From contig NZ_JAKCFB010000014.1 in NCBI RefSeq assembly GCF_024198235.1, forward strand, positions 124,001 through 188,000: a DNA stretch of 64,000 nucleotides, in the 5' to 3' direction. This DNA comes from Myxococcus dinghuensis. Its GTDB lineage: Bacteria; Myxococcota; Myxococcia; Myxococcales; Myxococcaceae. The notes beneath the pieces are model-generated. The model searched no databases. It was not told the DNA's origin and saw only the letters and a list, made by a program, of their open reading frames with translations. Position 1 is the stretch's first letter. Each line of letters starts with the position of its first letter. This document shows positions 1-7,923 of the stretch, piece by piece. Both the position numbers and the translations under genes were made by a program.

Positions 1-1330
1 GTTCGCCATCGGCGCGTTCATCCAGTCGCTCTCGCAGAACCCGGGCATCGAGCAGGAGCTGCAGGCGCTCGGCCCCCGCGCGCACGTGTACGTGGGCACG
101 GGCCTGGGCGACCTGCCCACCATCCAGGCCATCTCCCTGGACCTGCACCGCGCCCAGCGCCGGTGGGACCGCTTCTGGGCGTCCCCGGAGCGCAACGCCA
201 GCCTGCGCCAGTGGCTGGAGACGCGCGAGGCGCTGCCGGGCCTGCCCCCGGAGCCCGCCAGCGTGGACGAGCTGGCGCGCGACGAGGCCGAGGAGGCCTG
301 GTGGCACTACTGGACGGGCCGCTCCACGGAGCTGCGCGACTACCTGGCGGAGCTGCGGGACATCGAGGCCATCGGCGTGCCGGAGGGCGCGGACGTGGAG
401 TCCGCCAAGCTGGCCGTCATCAAGGAGAAGCGCACCCGCAACGCCCGGCTGCAGAAGAAGTGGAACGCGCCGGAGCCGCCGTGGAACGCCGTCTCCTCCA
501 ACGTGCTGTGGAACATCCACAACACGCCCGCCTCGCAGATTTCGATGCTGGGCCACATCACCGGCATGACGTTCGCCCCCGTGGCGGCGTGCTCGTCCTT
601 CGGCTACGGCCTGAAGCTGGCGATGAACGCCATCCAGTTGGGTGAGGCCAAGGCGGTGGTGATGGGCATGACGGACGCGGCGCCCAACCCGCTGGTGGTG
701 GGCGGCTTCTACAACGCGCGCGTCATCTCCGCGGACGCGGCCATCTCCAAGCCGCTCACCGCGCTCCGGGGCACGCACATCGCCGGCGGCGCCGTGGTCT
801 GGGTGCTGGGAGACTGGGAGTACTTCACGTCCAAGGGCTTCAAGCCGCTGGGCATGGAGCCCGTCGCCGTGGGCGTCACCGCGGACGCCGACCACATCAT
901 CACCCCGTCCAAGGAGGGCCCCACGCTGGCCATCCGCGAGGCGCTGGCCGCCGCGCAGTGCACGCCCTCGGACCTGGGGAGCTGGGACCTGCACGCCACC
1001 GCCACGCCGGGGGACTACCTGGAGGTGCAGAACCTGCGGGACGTGATGCCGGAGTCGGTGCTCATCACCGCGCGCAAGGGCACGTTCGGCCACGGCATGG
1101 CCGCCGGCGGCGGCTGGGAGCTGACGGCGCAGTACCTGGGCTACCAGCGCGGCAGCATCTTCCCCACGCCGCTGAAGCGCTCGGAGCTGAACCAGCAGAT
1201 CTCCCAGGTGCACGGCCGCTACGTCTTCGACGAGGCGGTGGCCACGCCCGCGGGCTGCGCCGGCAAGCTGTCCATGGGCGTGGGCGGCATCAACGCCTGC
1301 GTCATCTCCCGTCCCTACGAGAAGGAGTAG
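1..1330 (+). CDS. beta-ketoacyl-ACP synthase family protein (5'-truncated)
   Basis: A condensing enzyme of the FabF/KAS family that would catalyse decarboxylative Claisen condensation in fatty-acid or polyketide synthesis. The frame is open from base 2, so the start lies outside the window. All three catalytic residues are visible: the nucleophilic Cys in AACSS (codon 590-592), the first His in LHATAT (992-994) and the second His in KGTFGHG (1091-1093). Before the nucleophile there is an unusually long, charged, Trp-rich stretch (about 160-480) compared with FabF, so this is a divergent family member rather than housekeeping FabF. The stop lies one base from the stop of the convergent lipoprotein gene. 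The specific product cannot be told from this window. Confidence 0.85.
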   Translation, partial: FAIGAFIQSLSQNPGIEQELQALGPRAHVYVGTGLGDLPTIQAISLDLHRAQRRWDRFWASPERNASLRQWLETREALPGLPPEPASVDELARDEAEEAWWHYWTGRSTELRDYLAELRDIEAIGVPEGADVESAKLAVIKEKRTRNARLQKKWNAPEPPWNAVSSNVLWNIHNTPASQISMLGHITGMTFAPVAACSSFGYGLKLAMNAIQLGEAKAVVMGMTDAAPNPLVVGGFYNARVISADAAISKPLTALRGTHIAGGAVVWVLGDWEYFTSKGFKPLGMEPVAVGVTADADHIITPSKEGPTLAIREALAAAQCTPSDLGSWDLHATATPGDYLEVQNLRDVMPESVLITARKGTFGHGMAAGGGWELTAQYLGYQRGSIFPTPLKRSELNQQISQVHGRYVFDEAVATPAGCAGKLSMGVGGINACVISRPYEKE

Positions 1331-1331
1331 C

Positions 1332-1901
1332 TCAGGGGTGGGCGGAGCGCGCCTCCGCCTCCAGCCGCGCGGCGGACCCCGGGTCGATGCGCTGGAGCAG
1401 CAGCAGCTCCAGCTCCAGGTCCCGCGCGTAGTTCTGCCGGGTGGGCAGCACGCCGGAGGTGCTCGCGTTGTTCACGGCCACCGAGCGCTCCTCGCGGCCC
1501 TTGAGCGTGCTGGCGTCGCCCACGCTGCCCTGCACGTAGCCCACGCCGGTGGGCTGGGTGACGCGGTCGCCGCGCATCACCCGCAGGACGACGCCGCCCT
1601 GGGCCCTGGAGACCCCCTCCACCAGGTAGCGCGAGGCGGCGGAGGCGCCCAGGGTGCCGCCCCCGGAGTCGCGCCACTCCGTCTCCAGCACGTAGCTGCC
1701 CGGGGCCTCCTTCCACGAGTAGCCCCGCTCCTTCAGCAGCGCCTTCACCTGGGGCCAGAGCTCCGCCAGCGGCTGGCGGTAGACGTGGGTGGCCGCCTTG
1801 TCGCGCAGGTAGTTCTGGCGCAGCGAACCCGCGCAGCCCGACAGGGCCAACCACGTGGAGACGGCCAGACAGACGCCCGCGGCGCGGATGAAGCCAGTCA
1901 T
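1332..1901 (-). CDS. putative outer-membrane lipoprotein, function unknown
   Basis: A 189-residue protein with a clear lipoprotein signal: a hydrophobic N-terminus ending in the lipobox LSGC at about residues 20-23, which predicts lipidation on that Cys. The mature part begins with a region mentioning large-subunit-like features (VYRQPLAELWPQVKALL, then a Trp- and Tyr-containing strand region) loosely reminiscent of BamC-like or SmpA-type small lipoproteins, but I do not recognise a family with confidence. It converges on the ketosynthase gene, with stops one base apart. ATG start at 1899-1901. Confidence 0.7.
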   Translation of the reverse strand: MTGFIRAAGVCLAVSTWLALSGCAGSLRQNYLRDKAATHVYRQPLAELWPQVKALLKERGYSWKEAPGSYVLETEWRDSGGGTLGASAASRYLVEGVSRAQGGVVLRVMRGDRVTQPTGVGYVQGSVGDASTLKGREERSVAVNNASTSGVLPTRQNYARDLELELLLLQRIDPGSAARLEAEARSAHP

Positions 1902-1952
1902 GGGACCCCCGGAGTGCGCTCTCCCGGGGGGCCATGATAGCGCCAGGCGGCC

Positions 1953-3062
1953 TCACCCCTTGGGCGTGGCCACCAGGTCGAAGTCCGGGATGTGTTCGCG
2001 CATGAACTCGCGCATCCGGTTGATGAGCGCCGCCTCGATTTGCCGCGCCCGCTCCCGGCTGACGCCGTACTTGTCGCCGATGTCCTGCAGCGTCAGCGGC
2101 TCGTCGGAGATGAGGCGGCTGTCGAAGATGAAGCGCTCCTTGCCCTCCAGCGTCCGGGAGAACTCCGCCAGCTTCTCGCGGAACAGGGCCTTGAGCTGCT
2201 CGGCGCCCAGCCGCTCGTCCGCGGGCACCGCGCCGGACGGCAGGTAGCGGTCCGCGCGCGTGGCCCGGGAGTCGTCGTCCCCGCCCAGCGGCGCGTCGAT
2301 GGACACCTCGTCGTGCCCCAGGCGCTGGTCCATCTCCACCACGTCCTGCTCGGAGACGTTGAGCCGCTCCGCCAGCAGCTTGGGGTTGGGCTCGAAGCCC
2401 TGGGAGATGAGCTTCTCCTGCTCCTGGCGCAGCTTGAAGAAGAGCTTCCGCTGGGCCTCCGTCGTCCCCAGCTTCACCATCTTCCAGTTGTCCATGATGT
2501 AGCGGAGGATGTACGCGCGAATCCACCACGCCGCGTAGCTGCTCAGCTTCACGCCGCGCTCGGGGTCGTACTTCTTCACCGCCTGCATCAGCCCGATGTT
2601 CCCCTCCTGCACCAGGTCCAGCAGGGACAGGGGGTTGCGGTGGTACTCGTGGGCCAGCTTCACCACCAGTCTCAGGTTGGAGGCCACCAGCCGGTACGCG
2701 GTGCCCACGTCCTGGGTGTCGCGGTAGCGCCGCGCCAGCGCCAGCTCCTCCTCGCGCGACAGGAGGGGATGGCGCTGCACCTCCGCCATGTAGGCCTGGA
2801 GGGGGTCCCGGGTGGTGAGCCCCACCTCCTCCACCCGGGCCAGGGCGCGGGAGGGCAGGGGGGCGGCCAGGTCGCCCTCCGGCTCCGCCGCCGCCAGCTC
2901 GGCCTCGTCCGGTTCCACGGAATCCGGGTCCGTGGACGACTCGGCGGACGGGTCCGCCCCCGTGGCGTCGACGACCTCCACCTCCGCGGGGGCCGGCTTC
3001 GCCGCCCGCTTCACACGGGGCCGGGGCTCCGCCCCTTTGGTTCTTTTCCTCCCACTCGCCAT
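1953..3062 (-). CDS. RpoH-family RNA polymerase sigma factor
   Basis: A group 3, RpoH-like sigma-70 protein (369 residues from ATG 3060-3062) that would direct RNA polymerase to stress or developmental promoters. After an acidic, low-complexity N-terminal tail of about 90 residues come region 2 (RLVASNLRLVVKLAHEY, DLVQEGNIGLMQAVKKYD, SSYAAWWIRAYI), the RpoH box QRKLFFKLR, region 3 and region 4 with the helix-turn-helix LQDIGDKYGVSRERARQIE. The RpoH box separates it from RpoD and RpoS. I chose the ATG at 3062 because GGAG lies 5-6 bases upstream; an in-frame TTG at 3080 would add six residues. It is divergent from the helicase gene with only 68 bases between them. M. xanthus has several RpoH-like factors (for example SigB and SigC); which one this matches cannot be decided here. 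Confidence 0.9.
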   Translation of the reverse strand: MASGRKRTKGAEPRPRVKRAAKPAPAEVEVVDATGADPSAESSTDPDSVEPDEAELAAAEPEGDLAAPLPSRALARVEEVGLTTRDPLQAYMAEVQRHPLLSREEELALARRYRDTQDVGTAYRLVASNLRLVVKLAHEYHRNPLSLLDLVQEGNIGLMQAVKKYDPERGVKLSSYAAWWIRAYILRYIMDNWKMVKLGTTEAQRKLFFKLRQEQEKLISQGFEPNPKLLAERLNVSEQDVVEMDQRLGHDEVSIDAPLGGDDDSRATRADRYLPSGAVPADERLGAEQLKALFREKLAEFSRTLEGKERFIFDSRLISDEPLTLQDIGDKYGVSRERARQIEAALINRMREFMREHIPDFDLVATPKG

Positions 3063-3108
3063 GGGCGCTCCATACTCCAAAGTGCCGCGATTGTTGCCAG
3101 AGGGTAAT

Positions 3109-3127
3109 GCAGGGGCTATGCCCCTGC
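3109..3127 (+). promoter_or_regulatory. perfect hairpin directly before the helicase start
   Basis: The 8-base arms GCAGGGGC (3109-3116) and GCCCCTGC (3120-3127) are perfect inverted repeats around a 3-base loop, ending three bases before the preferred ATG at 3131. In RNA the hairpin would sequester the purine-rich AGGGG that is the only Shine-Dalgarno-like run nearby. It could be a translational control element for the RNA helicase or a DNA operator between the divergent promoters. No run of T follows it, so it is not a terminator on the plus strand. Confidence 0.5.
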
Positions 3128-3130
3128 TTG

Positions 3131-5554
3131 ATGAGCGACATCCAAGAGCCCACCGCGCCGGGCAGCCCGGCGCCTGACGAAGCCCCGACCCGTCCAGCCG
3201 AATACATCGCGGACATCGGCTTCGACGACATGAACCTGTCCGAGCCCATCCGCCGCGCGCTGGCGGAGCGCGGCTACAGCCACCCCACCCCCGTCCAGGC
3301 CCGCGCCTTCCGGCCCGCCATGGAGGGAAAGGACCTCATCGTTCGCAGCAAGACGGGCACGGGCAAGACGGCCGCATTCGGCCTGCCCCTGCTGGAGAAG
3401 ATTCCCGCGGACGAGAAGCGCGTGCGCGCCCTCATCCTGTGCCCCACGCGGGAGCTGGCGCTCCAGGTGGCGGACGAGCTGACGACGCTCGCCAAGCACA
3501 AGGGCGTGAAGGTGGCGGCCATCTACGGCGGCGCCTCCATGAAGCAGCAGGAGGACGCGCTCGAGGAGGGCACGCCCATCATCGTGGGCACGCCCGGCCG
3601 CGTGTTCGACCACATCAACCGCGGCAACCTGAAGCTGGACGGGTGCGACCACGCGGTGCTCGACGAAGCCGACGAGATGCTCAACCAGGGCTTCTACGAG
3701 GAGGTCACCCGCATCCTCGACCGCCTCCCCAAGTCGCGCCAGGTGCTGCTGTTCAGCGCCACCGTCCCCACGGACATCCAGAACCTCATCGCGCGCTACA
3801 CGACGAACGCGGAGACGCTGCTGCTGTCCGGCGACGTCTTCACGGTGGAGCACATCCACCACATCCGCTACGACGTGTCGGACGCCTTCCCCAAGCCGCG
3901 CAACCTCATCTACGTGCTGGAGAAGGAGGAGCCGCAGAACGCCATCATCTTCTGCAACACGCGCGACGACACGGCGCTGGTGACGGCGGTGCTCAACCGC
4001 AACGGCTTCGACGCGGAGCTGCTCAACGGCGACCTGCCGCAGAAGGAGCGCGAGCGGGTGATGGGCAAGGTGAAGCGCGGCGAGGTGGCCTTCATGGTCG
4101 CCACGGACATCGCGGCGCGCGGCATCGACATCTCCGGCCTCGAGTACGTCATCAACTACTCGCTGCCCGAGGACCCGGCGGTGTACCTGCACCGCGTGGG
4201 CCGCACCGGCCGCATCGGCAACAAGGGCACCGCCATCAACCTCTTCTCCGGGCGCGAGCTGGCCACGTACACCGCGCTGGAGAAGAAGTACGGCATCAAG
4301 TTCGAGAAGCGCGAGATGCCGGCGCCCGAGGAGGCGATGAAGCTGTGGACCGACCGCCACGTGCGGGAGATCCAGGACGCCGCCAGCGCCTCCGTGTTCG
4401 AGGGCTTCCTGCCGCTGGCCACGCAGCTCAAGACGCGGCCCAACGCGGATGACCTGGTCGCCTTCCTGCTGAAGTACTTCTTCAGCCACCTGCGCATGGA
4501 GAAGGCGCAGGCGGCCCAGGAGGCCGAGCGCCGCGAGCCGGCCGCCCCCGAGCGCAAGAGCGAGGGCCGGAGCCGCGACCGGGGCGAGAAGCGGGAGCGG
4601 GGCGAGCGCCGCGAGCGCGAGGACCGCCGCGAGCGCGAGCGTCCCGCCCGCGCGGAGCACCCGGAGCGTGAGCGCCGTCCCCGGCGCGACGAGGCCCGCC
4701 GCGAGCGCGACGGTGGCCGTGGTGGCGCGTCGCTGGAGGCGGGCCCGGGCGAGGCGAAGCTGTGGGTCAACCTGGGGACCGCGGATGGCCTGGGGCCGGG
4801 CAGCATCGCCACGGCGCTCGAGGACGCGGGCGCGCCCCTGGGCAAGGTGGTGCGCGCGGAGCTGCGCCCCACCTTCGCGTACGTCTTCGTCGCGGAGGAG
4901 GACGCCGCGGCCTACGAGACGCTCAACGGCAAGCAGCACGGCACCAAGACGCTGCGGGTGGAGAAGAGCAAGCCGCGCTCCGAGCGCGAGCCGGGTGCCC
5001 GTCCGCCCCCGTCCCCCGACGCGGGTCCGGGCGAGGTGAAGCTGTGGACCAACCTGGGCATGGATGACGGCGTGGACGAGGTGAAGTTCCCCGCCGCGCT
5101 GGAGGCCGCCGGGGCTCCGGCCGGCAAGGTGCTCAAGACGGTGCTGCGCCCCACCTACGGCTACGCCTACGTGGCGGAGGCGGACGCGCCGGCCTTCGAG
5201 GCCCTCAACGGCAAGCTGCACGGCGAGAAGGCGTTGAAGGTGGAGCGGCACCGTCCGCGCGGCGCCCGCGAGGAGCGGCGTCCCCGCCCCGAGGCCGCGC
5301 CGGACCTGCCGGGCCAGACGCGCCTGTGGGTGGGCCTGGGCAGGCAGGACGGCCTGGACGAGGCCGCCGTCACCAGCACGCTGGAGGCCGCGGGCGCTCC
5401 GGCGGGCAAGGTGGTGCGCATGGAGCTGCGCCCGACGTACGCCTACGTCTTCGTCGCCGACGAGGACGCGGCCGCCTTCGAGGCCCTCCACGGCAAGCCG
5501 CGCGGCGGCGAGGGTGACAAGACGCTCAAGGTCGAGCGCGCCCGCAAGAAGTAG
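3131..5554 (+). CDS. DEAD-box RNA helicase with three C-terminal RNA-binding modules
   Basis: An ATP-dependent RNA helicase of 807 residues from ATG 3131 (in-frame ATG at 3107 is possible but lies in the hairpin). All motifs are present in order: Q motif (PTPVQ), I (TGTGKT), Ia (PTRELA), Ib (TPGR), II (DEAD), III (SAT), V (ATDIAARGIDI) and VI (HRVGRTGR). After the core comes an Arg/Glu/Asp-rich linker (about 4510-4735) and then three tandem copies of a roughly 75-residue module beginning LWxxLG and ending in TLRVE/ALKVE (about 4750-4970, 5032-5255, 5308-5545). These look like the RRM-like RNA-binding domain of the DbpA/CsdA helicases, which normally occurs once. Likely roles are ribosome assembly or RNA turnover; substrate unknown. 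Confidence 0.9.
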   Translation: MSDIQEPTAPGSPAPDEAPTRPAEYIADIGFDDMNLSEPIRRALAERGYSHPTPVQARAFRPAMEGKDLIVRSKTGTGKTAAFGLPLLEKIPADEKRVRALILCPTRELALQVADELTTLAKHKGVKVAAIYGGASMKQQEDALEEGTPIIVGTPGRVFDHINRGNLKLDGCDHAVLDEADEMLNQGFYEEVTRILDRLPKSRQVLLFSATVPTDIQNLIARYTTNAETLLLSGDVFTVEHIHHIRYDVSDAFPKPRNLIYVLEKEEPQNAIIFCNTRDDTALVTAVLNRNGFDAELLNGDLPQKERERVMGKVKRGEVAFMVATDIAARGIDISGLEYVINYSLPEDPAVYLHRVGRTGRIGNKGTAINLFSGRELATYTALEKKYGIKFEKREMPAPEEAMKLWTDRHVREIQDAASASVFEGFLPLATQLKTRPNADDLVAFLLKYFFSHLRMEKAQAAQEAERREPAAPERKSEGRSRDRGEKRERGERREREDRRERERPARAEHPERERRPRRDEARRERDGGRGGASLEAGPGEAKLWVNLGTADGLGPGSIATALEDAGAPLGKVVRAELRPTFAYVFVAEEDAAAYETLNGKQHGTKTLRVEKSKPRSEREPGARPPPSPDAGPGEVKLWTNLGMDDGVDEVKFPAALEAAGAPAGKVLKTVLRPTYGYAYVAEADAPAFEALNGKLHGEKALKVERHRPRGAREERRPRPEAAPDLPGQTRLWVGLGRQDGLDEAAVTSTLEAAGAPAGKVVRMELRPTYAYVFVADEDAAAFEALHGKPRGGEGDKTLKVERARKK

Positions 5555-5594
5555 CGCGCGAGCGCCCCGGGAGGCTCCGCGCCGTCCCGGGGTC

Positions 5595-5905
5595 GCCTCC
5601 CGGCGGGAAGGGGGTGCCATGCGAGGCATCCTCGCCCGCCGGTCCGACGTGCCTTCGCGTGGACGCGACGCGCGCCGGCACGAGGTGTCTTCGGGGTTGC
5701 CCCCTGACGGGAAGGGGGTGCCATGCGAGGCATCCTCGCCCGCCGGTCCGACGTGCCTTCGCGCGGACGCGACGCGCGCCGGCACGAGGTGTCTTCGGGG
5801 GCCGCATCCCGGCGGGCAGCACGTGTCGGGAGGAGACTCCTCGCGCTCCGGTCCGACGCGCTCTCGCGTGCGGACGTGCCCCGTGCCGGAGCGACGTGTC
5901 TCCCC
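5595..5905. repeat. 104-bp tandem repeat, two near-perfect copies and a degenerate third
   Basis: Between the helicase stop and the convergent XRE gene lies a 410-base stretch without a gene. It holds a direct repeat with a 104-base period: GGGAAGGGGGTGCCATGCGA begins at 5605 and again at 5709, and the following roughly 90 bases are almost identical. A third, eroded copy begins near 5811 (GGCGGGCAGC...) and keeps CCGGTCCGACG and CTCTCGCG. There are no spacers of unique sequence, so it is a minisatellite, not CRISPR. Function unknown; such arrays arise by slippage or unequal recombination. Confidence 0.85.
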
Positions 5906-5964
5906 CTCCCCCACCGTATTCGAGCGCTGGCACCCGGCTCGCGCGCGGAGCCCGGGTGGAGGCG

Positions 5965-6465
5965 CTAGCCGCGTCCGGACTCCGCCACCTTGCGCCTGCG
6001 GGCGCGGTGGTAGTGGGCGGTGCACAGCCCACGCGCGAGCACGGGGCGCTGGCAGTCCGGTTCACCACAGCGCGCGGGCTCGGGCGCGGGGGCCTCCACG
6101 CTCGGCGGCGCACCCGCGGCGAACATCACCTGGGCCACCTCCAGCAGACGGTCCACGTCCTTGCGCGACAACCTGCGCGCGCGGGCGAAGTCCTCCAGCC
6201 GGTGGACGCCCGCGTCGTCCACGTCCTCCAACCGCAGCAGCTCCCACAGGGGCAGCGCCAGCGCGGCGGCCACCTGGAGGAGCGTCTCGTAGCTGGGGCT
6301 GCGCTCGCCGCGCTCCAGCAGCGAGGCGAAGGAGACGGAGATGCCGCAGCGGACGGCGAAGTCCTCCTGGGTCAGCCCCCGGCGCTCCCGCAGCGCGCGG
6401 ATGCGGCGGGCCAGGCCGTGCAGGTGTCCACTCGTGGTGGAAGCGTCGGACGGGCCAGGGGACAT
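5965..6465 (-). CDS. XRE-family regulator with C-terminal Cys/His motif
   Basis: A 166-residue DNA-binding protein. The N-terminal third is a Cro/C1-type helix-turn-helix (LARRIRALRERRGLTQEDFA, then GISVSFASLLERGERSP), residues about 18-75. The C-terminus carries C-x4-C-x9-C-x3-H (CGEPDCQRPV...GLCTAHY) followed by basic residues, which looks like a small zinc-binding knuckle. The linker between them is helical and charged. It is divergent from glutamate dehydrogenase (99 bases between starts), so control of that gene, or autoregulation, is plausible but unproven. Confidence 0.85.
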   Translation of the reverse strand: MSPGPSDASTTSGHLHGLARRIRALRERRGLTQEDFAVRCGISVSFASLLERGERSPSYETLLQVAAALALPLWELLRLEDVDDAGVHRLEDFARARRLSRKDVDRLLEVAQVMFAAGAPPSVEAPAPEPARCGEPDCQRPVLARGLCTAHYHRARRRKVAESGRG

Positions 6466-6564
6466 GGCTGTTTCCTATGGTATCGCACCCCTTCTGTTAA
6501 GGTCTCGCGCGCGGTGCGGGCCGTCCTGATCCGGGGCCCACCGCCACCAGGAGCACTGCGAACC

Positions 6565-7794
6565 ATGAGCGCCGTCGAGGGTACCAACTACTTCTTCCGC
6601 AAGGCCGCGCGGATCATGGACGTGGGCACCCCCATCGAGACGCTGCTCGCCACGCCGCTGCGCGAGGTGAAGGTGCAGGTCTCCATCGAAATGGACTCCG
6701 GGGAGATCCGCACCTTCCTCGGCTACCGCATCCAGCACGACAACAGCCGCGGCCCCATGAAGGGCGGCCTGCGCTACCACCCCCGGCTGGACCAGGACGA
6801 GGCCGCGTCGCTCGCGTCGCTGATGACGTGGAAGACGGCGGTGGTGAACGTGCCCTACGGCGGCGCCAAGGGCGGCATCGCGTGCGACCCGTCCCAACTG
6901 AGCCTCAAGGAGCTGGAGCGGCTGACGCGCAAGTTCGTGGACCAGGTGCAGGACGTCATCGGCCCCACCCGCGACATCCCCGCGCCCGACGTCAACACCA
7001 ACCCCCAGGTGATGGCGTGGATCATGGACCAGTACTCGCGCTACCACGGCCACTCGCCGGCGGTGGTGACGGGCAAGCCCCTGGAGCTGTACGGCTCCAA
7101 GGGCCGCGAGGCCGCCACGGGCCGGGGCCTCTCGTACGTGTGCCGTGAAATCCTCCGGGACCTGGGGCTGCAGGTGAAGGGCACGCGCTTCGCGATCCAG
7201 GGCTTCGGCAACGTGGGCAGCCACACCGCGCAGTTGCTCTGGGAGGACGGGGGCGTGGTCGTCGCCGTGGCGGACGTGCTGGGCGGCGTGCGCAACCCGC
7301 AGGGCCTGGACATCCCGTCGCTCTTCGAGCACGTCAAGCGCACCGGCACCGTGACGGGCTTCGGCGGCGGCACGGCGTGCAGCAACGACGACGTGCTCGC
7401 GGCCGACTGCGAGGTGCTCATCCCCGCGGCGCTCGGCCACGTGCTCACCCGGGACAACGCGAACCAGGTGCGCGCGCGCCTCATCATCGAGGGCGCCAAC
7501 GGCCCCACCCAGCCGGAGGCGGACGAAATCTTCGAGAAGCGCGGCATCTTCGTGGTGCCGGATGTGCTCGCCAGCGCCGGTGGCGTCACGGTGAGCTACT
7601 TCGAGTGGGTGCAGAACCTCCAGCACCTGTCGTGGGAGGAGGACCGCGTCAACGCGGAGCTGGAGAAGACGATGAAGGAGGCCTACGAGCGCGTGGCGCA
7701 GATTGCCCGCTCCCGCAAGGTCTCCATGCGGACGGCGGCCTACATCCTCGCCATCGGCCGGGTGGGCAAGGCCACGGTGCTGCGCGGCATCTGA
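6565..7794 (+). CDS. gdhA: Glu/Leu/Phe/Val-type dehydrogenase, probable glutamate dehydrogenase
   Basis: A 409-residue NAD(P)-dependent amino-acid dehydrogenase that interconverts glutamate and 2-oxoglutarate plus ammonium in the cytoplasm. Seen in the sequence: substrate-binding PMKGGLRYHP, the catalytic-lysine motif VPYGGAKGGI, PAPDVNT, and the dinucleotide-binding GFGNVGSHTA of the C-terminal Rossmann domain. Length fits the roughly 410-420-residue hexameric class. The ATG at 6565 is preceded by CAGGAG at 6548-6553; the open frame upstream has no better signal. Followed by a hairpin at 7806-7836. The Leu- or Phe-specific relatives share these motifs, so the substrate is inferred from length and class. 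Confidence 0.92.
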   Translation: MSAVEGTNYFFRKAARIMDVGTPIETLLATPLREVKVQVSIEMDSGEIRTFLGYRIQHDNSRGPMKGGLRYHPRLDQDEAASLASLMTWKTAVVNVPYGGAKGGIACDPSQLSLKELERLTRKFVDQVQDVIGPTRDIPAPDVNTNPQVMAWIMDQYSRYHGHSPAVVTGKPLELYGSKGREAATGRGLSYVCREILRDLGLQVKGTRFAIQGFGNVGSHTAQLLWEDGGVVVAVADVLGGVRNPQGLDIPSLFEHVKRTGTVTGFGGGTACSNDDVLAADCEVLIPAALGHVLTRDNANQVRARLIIEGANGPTQPEADEIFEKRGIFVVPDVLASAGGVTVSYFEWVQNLQHLSWEEDRVNAELEKTMKEAYERVAQIARSRKVSMRTAAYILAIGRVGKATVLRGI

Positions 7795-7805
7795 CGCATC
7801 CCGGC

Positions 7806-7836
7806 ACGCCCGGCCCCTCCCCTGCCGGACGGGCGT
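7806..7836 (+). terminator. candidate hairpin terminator after gdhA
   Basis: ACGCCCG (7806-7812) and CGGGCGT (7830-7836) form a 7-base stem 11 bases after the gdhA stop, with additional GGC/GCC pairs inside. There is no T-run, so termination efficiency is uncertain. Confidence 0.35.
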
Positions 7837-7923
7837 ACCGCGGCGCGCAAACCCCGCGAGGGTGGACGCTCGACGCCGCGTGTCCCTTCCGCCCGGCTCG
7901 CGCTTCCGCTAGACGCCGCGCCC

